Positions 13,878 to 17,497 of a stretch of 17,497 nucleotides of DNA are shown here, in pieces. The notes beneath the pieces were generated by a model. The model worked only from the letters and a program-made list of their open reading frames with translations, had not been told where the DNA came from and searched no databases. Source of the stretch: Stenotrophomonas sp. UBA2124 (lineage in GTDB: Bacteria > Pseudomonadota > Gammaproteobacteria > Xanthomonadales > Xanthomonadaceae); contig DCXY01000043.1 of assembly GCA_002329155.1 (NCBI GenBank), forward strand, positions 1 to 17,497, in the 5' to 3' direction. The first letter of the stretch is position 1. Each line of letters opens with the position of its first letter. The translations under genes and the position numbers were made by a program.

Positions 13878-14630
13878 ATGTCATTCACCCGCACCGCCAG
13901 CAAGGTTCCTGCCGTCACCCTGGGCTTCTGGCTGATCAAGATCCTGGCCACCACGCTGGGTGAAGTAGGCGGCGATGCGGTCACCATGTCGATGGGGCTG
14001 GGCTATCTGACCGGCACCGCGATCTTTGCCGGGGTATTCGTGCTGGCGGTGAGCGCGCAGATCCGCGCGCGCAGCTTCCAGCCCTGGCTGTACTGGTTCG
14101 CCATCATCGCCAGCACCACCGTCGGCACCACCCTGGCCGACTACGTGGACCGCTCGCTGGGCATCGGCTACAGCGGCGGCAGCACCCTGCTGCTGGCGCT
14201 GCTGCTGGGCACACTGTGGCTGTGGAAGCAGAGCACCGGCAGCATCGCGGTGGGCAGCATCACCAACGCGCGCAGCGAGTTCTTCTACTGGCTGACCATC
14301 ACCTTCTCGCAGACGCTGGGTACCGCACTGGGTGACTGGGCCGCCGACACCCAGGGCCTGGGCTATGCCGGTGGCATCGCCCTGTTCGGCGGGCTGCTGG
14401 CGCTGGTCGCGCTCCTGTACGCCAGCACCCGTACCCCGCGCACCCTGCTGTTCTGGTCGGCCTTCATCCTGACCCGCCCGCTGGGTGCGGTGGTAGGTGA
14501 CTTCCTGGACAAGCCTCTCGACCACGGCGGCCTGGCCCTGAGCCGTTACGGCGCCACGCTGGTGCTGCTGGTGGTCATCGCAGCCTGCATCGCCCTGCTG
14601 CCACAGCGGGCAGCCACCCGCAGCCATTGA
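13878..14630 (+). CDS. COG4705 family membrane protein with four internal repeats
   Basis: A 250-residue hydrophobic protein with about eight membrane segments. The motif TxGxxxxDxxxxxxGxGYxxG occurs four times, near residues 26-47 (TLGEVGGDAVTMSMGLGYLTG-like), 81-101 (TVGTTLADYVDRSLGIGYSG), 146-166 (TLGTALGDWAADTQGLGYAG) and, degenerate, 200-222 (RPLGAVVGDFLDKPLDHGG). Each repeat seems to be one hairpin of two helices with a conserved Asp or Glu in the membrane, the kind of layout seen in ion or small-solute carriers. The family is uncharacterised. The tail is short and polar. No Shine-Dalgarno is seen before the ATG. Confidence 0.8.
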   Translation: MSFTRTASKVPAVTLGFWLIKILATTLGEVGGDAVTMSMGLGYLTGTAIFAGVFVLAVSAQIRARSFQPWLYWFAIIASTTVGTTLADYVDRSLGIGYSGGSTLLLALLLGTLWLWKQSTGSIAVGSITNARSEFFYWLTITFSQTLGTALGDWAADTQGLGYAGGIALFGGLLALVALLYASTRTPRTLLFWSAFILTRPLGAVVGDFLDKPLDHGGLALSRYGATLVLLVVIAACIALLPQRAATRSH

Positions 14631-14667
14631 CCGCCGCACGGCCTGGACGCGGTCACGGCTGAAACAA

Positions 14668-14698
14668 TTGAACATCCATCTTGATGGAGAGATATAAT
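14668..14698 (+). promoter_or_regulatory. metF promoter with an internal dyad
   Basis: A perfect TATAAT (14693-14698) lies with TTGAAC (14668-14673) at a long 19-bp spacing. The dyad CCATC-TT-GATGG (14676-14687) fills the spacer, so a dimeric regulator bound there would compete with RNA polymerase. Candidates by pathway are SahR- or MetR-type regulators; the site does not show the TGAA-N5-TTCA pattern of MetR. The expected start is near 14705, with a leader of about 24 nt. Confidence 0.6.
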
Positions 14699-14728
14699 GG
14701 CCGGAAACCGTCACCCCCGGCCGTTGCC

Positions 14729-15559
14729 ATGACCGCGATCAGCTTCGAGTTCTACCCGCCCAAGACCGACGACCAGCGCGCGCAGCTGGACCGCACCGCG
14801 ACCAAGCTCAAGGTGCATGCGCCCGAATACGTGTCCTGCACCTTCGGTGCCGGTGGCTCGACCCTGAGCTATACCTCCGAGACGGTACGCCACCTCAACC
14901 AGCACCACGGCCTGCAGGCCGCGCCGCACCTGTCCTGCGTGGGCGGTACCCGCGAGGAAATCCGCGAGCTGCTCAAGCTCTACCGCGCCATCGGCGTGAA
15001 GCGCCTCGTCGCCCTGCGCGGCGACCTGCCCTCGGGCATGGGCTTCCCGGGTGACATGCGTTATGCCTCCGAGCTGATCAGCTTCATCCGCGCCGAGCAT
15101 GGCGATGCCTTCCGTATCGAAGTGGGTGCCTACCCCGAGACCCACCCGCAGGCCAACGACGCACTGGCCGACCTGCGCAACTTCAAGACCAAGATCGATG
15201 CCGGCGCCGATGCCGCCATCACCCAGTACTTCTACAACGCCGATGCCTACTTCGCCTTCGTCGATGCGGTGCGCAGGCTGGGCGTGGAGGTGCCGATCAT
15301 TCCGGGCGTCATGCCGATCTCCAATTTCAGCCAGCTGCGCCGCTTCTCCGAACAGTGCGGCGCGGAGATCCCGCGCTGGATCAGCAAGCGCATGCAGGCC
15401 TATGGCGACGATGCCGAATCGGTGCGCAGCTTCGGCGCGGACGTGGTGGCGGCGCTGAGCCAGCGCCTGATCGAGGGCGGTGCGCCGTCGCTGCACTTCT
15501 ACACGCTCAACCTGGCCAAGCCGACCCACGCGGTACTGCAGCGCCTCGGCCGCGCCTGA
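14729..15559 (+). CDS. metF: Methylenetetrahydrofolate reductase
   Basis: A 276-residue FAD-dependent enzyme that reduces 5,10-methylene-THF to 5-methyl-THF, the methyl donor for methionine synthesis. Family blocks are ISFEFYPPKTDD with the catalytic Glu, YVSCTFGAGGST, PHLSCVGGTREEI, LVALRGDLPSG, IEVGAYPETHP, DAGADAAITQYFYNADAYF, PIIPGVMPISNFSQL and the closing LHFYTLNLAKPTHAVL. The length is that of bacterial MetF. The open frame begins at 14681 but the start at 14729 fits the family; there is no good Shine-Dalgarno. No metE, metH or ahcY is in the window, so it appears to be transcribed alone under the dyad promoter upstream. Confidence 0.96.
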   Translation: MTAISFEFYPPKTDDQRAQLDRTATKLKVHAPEYVSCTFGAGGSTLSYTSETVRHLNQHHGLQAAPHLSCVGGTREEIRELLKLYRAIGVKRLVALRGDLPSGMGFPGDMRYASELISFIRAEHGDAFRIEVGAYPETHPQANDALADLRNFKTKIDAGADAAITQYFYNADAYFAFVDAVRRLGVEVPIIPGVMPISNFSQLRRFSEQCGAEIPRWISKRMQAYGDDAESVRSFGADVVAALSQRLIEGGAPSLHFYTLNLAKPTHAVLQRLGRA

Positions 15560-15616
15560 GCCGGGCTGCGGCGGCCGTCACTTCCTGAGCGCAGGGGCAG
15601 CCGCTAACCTTGGCCG

Positions 15617-16264
15617 ATGCGCCTTGCCCAGCTCCTGCCCGCGTTCCTGCTGCTCGCCAGCACCGCCCTGCCCGTTCCCGGCCTGCAGGCACAGCAGATC
15701 AACCGCTGCACCAATGCGCAGGGCCAGACCGTCTACGGCGACAAGCCCTGCGAGGTGATGGGCGCGCGTGCGCGGCTGCTGCCCAATCCGCGTGCCATGG
15801 GCGGCAGCGGCCTGTACCGTGACAGCTGCGCGCGCCGGCTCAGTGAAGTGGTGGGTGTGATCCAGTCGGCGGCCGATGCACGCGACCCCAACCGCCTGTC
15901 CGGCATCTACCTGTGGAATGGCCTGTCCAACGCTGCCGCCACACGGGTGATGGACCGCCTGAACGAGATCGTGCAGCGGCCGCTGGTCGATATCGCGCCT
16001 GTGTTTCCGGAAGAGCCCGCCTACGAGCCGGAACCGACCCAGCCGTTCACCTATACCGACGGCACGCCGGTCGAGCCTTCAACAGGCTACGCCGGCCAGG
16101 CAGATGCCACTGAGCCGGTAGAGCACGTCATCACCAATGTGCACTACGCGCCGCGCCGGCCGGTCGGGCTGCGGCTGGAGCAGACCCTGCCGCGCAGTGC
16201 CACGCCCACGCGCACCGTGTTCCGCCTGCGCCGCCAGTACAACTGCTTCTGGATCACCCTGTAA
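15617..16264 (+). CDS. Exported DUF4124 domain protein
   Basis: A 215-residue protein with a signal peptide (about 1-25, ending GLQA-QQ). The mature N-terminus INRCTNAQGQTVYGDKPCE is a DUF4124 domain: two Cys and an aromatic before a GDKPC turn, a short periplasmic module of unknown function common in Xanthomonadaceae. The middle (about 65-130) is helical, and about 131-180 is Pro/Glu/Thr-rich and probably disordered. A C-terminal basic stretch RPVGLRLEQTLPRSATPTR ends in RRQYNCFWITL. I see no catalytic motif. Its last 11 bases overlap the convergent Nudix gene. No Shine-Dalgarno is evident before the ATG. Confidence 0.75.
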   Translation: MRLAQLLPAFLLLASTALPVPGLQAQQINRCTNAQGQTVYGDKPCEVMGARARLLPNPRAMGGSGLYRDSCARRLSEVVGVIQSAADARDPNRLSGIYLWNGLSNAAATRVMDRLNEIVQRPLVDIAPVFPEEPAYEPEPTQPFTYTDGTPVEPSTGYAGQADATEPVEHVITNVHYAPRRPVGLRLEQTLPRSATPTRTVFRLRRQYNCFWITL

Positions 16265-17204
16265 CCGCAGGCCACAGCGCGCGGATCGCGGCCACGCCCT
16301 GGGCACCGTGGCTGCGCGCGGTTTCCAGGTCTCCGGCCCCCATGCCGCCGATGGCGTAGATCGGCAGTGAGACCTGCTCGCGCAGCTGCTCGAAGCCTTC
16401 CCAGCCCAGTGGTGCGGCCCCCGGATGGGTGGCAGTGGGCTGTACCGGCCCCAGCACCGCGAAATCACAGCCCAGCCGCTGAGCGGCCTGCAGCTGCGCC
16501 AGATCGTGGCAGGACGCCCCTACCCGCTGGGAGAGCGGCAGAGGGCGGGCCTCCAGCGTCAACAACTGCTCGCCGCCCAGATGCACGCCCACGCCCAGCG
16601 CACGCGCCAGCGCGATATCGCGGTTGAGCAGCAGTTCGGTGTGCCGCCCCATGCGCTCCACTGCCTGGCGGGCCAATGCCTCACGCTCGGTGGCCTGCGG
16701 CGTGCGCAGCTGGATGCGGGCCACGCCTGCGGCCACGGCGGCTTCGATGCCCGCCAGCCACGCCTCGCTGCCCTGGTGCGGCTCGGGCGTCACCAGGTAG
16801 CGGTCCGGTTGGCGCAGGGCGGCCACCACCGGCAGGTCGGCCGGCGGCATCGAGTAGCGGCCGAGCTTGCCAGGGGCCACCCAGGTGACGGCCTGCCCTT
16901 CACGGCCACGGGCGCTGCCTTTCCATTGCCGCACCATGCGTACTTCCAGGCGCAGGCGCTTGTCCGGGTAGATCTGCGGCACGTCCATCAGCCACTCGCC
17001 GATCTCGGCATCGATGCCCAGCTCCTCGTGCAGCTCGCGCGCCAGCGCCTGTTCCGAACTCTCCCCCGGCTCCCGCTTGCCACCGGGGAACTCCCACAGG
17101 CCGGCCATATCGCTGTCACCTTTGCGGCGGTTGAGCAGAATGCGGCCGCGCGCGTCGGTGATGACGGCAGCCACGACGTGGATCGAACGCGAAGGGGATG
17201 TCAT
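16254..17204 (-). CDS. Nudix hydrolase fused to a ThiE-like domain (MutT-type)
   Basis: A 316-residue two-domain protein. The N-terminal part (about 1-130) is a MutT-type Nudix hydrolase: SIHVVAAVITDARGRILLNRR, then the Nudix box GGKREPGESSEQALARELHE followed by ELGID, with all Glu metal ligands present; it should clean 8-oxo-dGTP from the nucleotide pool. The C-terminal part (about 140-316) resembles thiamine phosphate synthase/TenI (IQLRTP, LLNRDIALARALGVGVHLGG, CDFAVLGPVQPT, PIYAIGGMG). It lacks the usual Lys after QLR and the Thr-Lys phosphate loop, so thiamine phosphate synthase activity is doubtful. The same fusion is known in Pseudomonas. The open frame runs to 17492 only because the repeats there lack stops; 17204 is the family start. 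No Shine-Dalgarno is obvious. Confidence 0.9.
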   Translation of the reverse strand: MTSPSRSIHVVAAVITDARGRILLNRRKGDSDMAGLWEFPGGKREPGESSEQALARELHEELGIDAEIGEWLMDVPQIYPDKRLRLEVRMVRQWKGSARGREGQAVTWVAPGKLGRYSMPPADLPVVAALRQPDRYLVTPEPHQGSEAWLAGIEAAVAAGVARIQLRTPQATEREALARQAVERMGRHTELLLNRDIALARALGVGVHLGGEQLLTLEARPLPLSQRVGASCHDLAQLQAAQRLGCDFAVLGPVQPTATHPGAAPLGWEGFEQLREQVSLPIYAIGGMGAGDLETARSHGAQGVAAIRALWPAVTG

Positions 17205-17230
17205 GCAACGAGGATGCCGAAAAGCAGGCG

Positions 17231-17247
17231 CCGCGTGCAATACGCGG
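17231..17247. repeat. Small hairpin upstream of the Nudix gene
   Basis: CCGCGT (17231-17236) and ACGCGG (17242-17247) form a perfect 6-bp stem with the loop GCAAT, in the leader region of the Nudix gene. No role can be assigned. Confidence 0.35.
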
Positions 17248-17261
17248 ACTGGGTGGCAAAG

Positions 17262-17444
17262 CACCCCTCCTCGGTCCTCCCCTTGCCTGCGGCAAAGGGA
17301 GGAGGCAAGGCGGCGCCCCGTAGTCCGGGTAAGCGGAGCGCACCCGGGGCTTCCACGCTGAGGCGCCTGCAGGACGGAGTAACCGAAAGCCCGCTTCTGC
17401 TCCCTCCCTTTGCCGCAAGGCAAGGGGAGGGTTGGGGAGGGGTG
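17262..17444. repeat. Composite intergenic repeat: two inverted 43-45 bp arms around a REP-like core
   Basis: The left arm (17262-17304) and right arm (17400-17444) are inverted copies. 39 of 43 positions agree, with two single-base gaps. Each arm can itself fold, through CCCTTGCC pairing with GGCAAAGGG around TGC. Between them lies a separate dyad, CCGGGT (17325-17330) with ACCCGG (17342-17347) around AAGCGGAGCGC; this GGGTAAGCG-AGCGCACCC type is a common proteobacterial intergenic repeat, as I recall. No transposase is present. The element explains the long stop-free extension ahead of the Nudix start. Confidence 0.75.
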
Positions 17445-17485
17445 AAGCCCAGCAGGCTCACCGACCACTGCCGCCGCCAACGTCA

Positions 17486-17497
17486 AAAGCACCCCTC
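17486..17497. repeat. Likely start of another repeat copy, cut by the window edge
   Basis: AAAGCACCCCTC at 17486-17497 is identical to 17258-17269, the entry into the left arm of the composite repeat, and it is in the same orientation. The window ends there, so whether the match continues cannot be seen. Confidence 0.4.

Noticed and set aside
13881..15529. Two long minus-strand open frames opposite COG4705 and metF
   Set aside because: They are antisense shadows; both have skewed Gln/Gly/His content and no domain.
17205..17492. 96-residue N-terminal extension of the Nudix protein
   Set aside because: It is a translation of the intergenic repeats; the Nudix family start is the Met at 17204.

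Overview
The window looks like chromosomal DNA of a high-GC gammaproteobacterium of the Xanthomonadaceae, most likely Stenotrophomonas. This rests on the strong G/C bias at third codon positions, the gene content (LemA, DUF6607, DUF4124, DUF3228 and COG4705 proteins, a MutT-ThiE fusion) and the intergenic GC-rich repeats at the right edge. It is mostly ordinary housekeeping and transport DNA. I see no tRNA, rRNA, CRISPR array, prophage or insertion sequence with a transposase.

Left part (1-5155). A lemA start runs off the left edge. Next, all on the minus strand, come a TerC-family membrane protein, diacylglycerol kinase DgkA, and a ColS-like histidine kinase with its ColR-like response regulator. 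Transcription of the two-component pair runs colR, then an intrinsic terminator, then a separate promoter, then colS; dgkA and terC follow. A small DUF486 membrane gene is divergent from colR. It converges on a DUF6607 periplasmic protein across a GC-rich hairpin.

Iron locus (about 4223-6000). A good Fur box overlaps the promoter of hemP, a small haem-uptake regulator. hemP is followed by about 575 bp with poor coding character and then by DUF6607. A gene, possibly a TonB-dependent haem receptor, may have been lost from this gap.

Middle (6086-10638). A minus-strand aldo/keto reductase is divergent from a plus-strand operon of a NupC nucleoside transporter and a ribokinase-type PfkB kinase. 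A perfect dyad sits just upstream of the nupC promoter. dusB (tRNA-dihydrouridine synthase) follows and appears to have a leaderless or nearly leaderless transcript.

Right part (10642-17497). proP, an osmosensing symporter with a C-terminal coiled coil, converges on dusB with 3 bp between the stops. Then come DUF3228 (minus), an exported DsrE-like protein, a four-repeat COG4705 membrane protein, metF with a dyad inside its promoter, and an exported DUF4124 protein. The DUF4124 gene overlaps the convergent MutT-ThiE fusion gene by 11 bp. The right edge carries a composite inverted repeat, and what looks like the start of another copy is cut by the window end.

No clearly new multi-gene system is visible. 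The best leads are the uncoupled colR/colS arrangement, the possibly eroded hemP-DUF6607 locus, the nupC dyad, the four-fold repeat membrane protein, the degenerate ThiE half of the Nudix fusion and the repeat element at the right edge.
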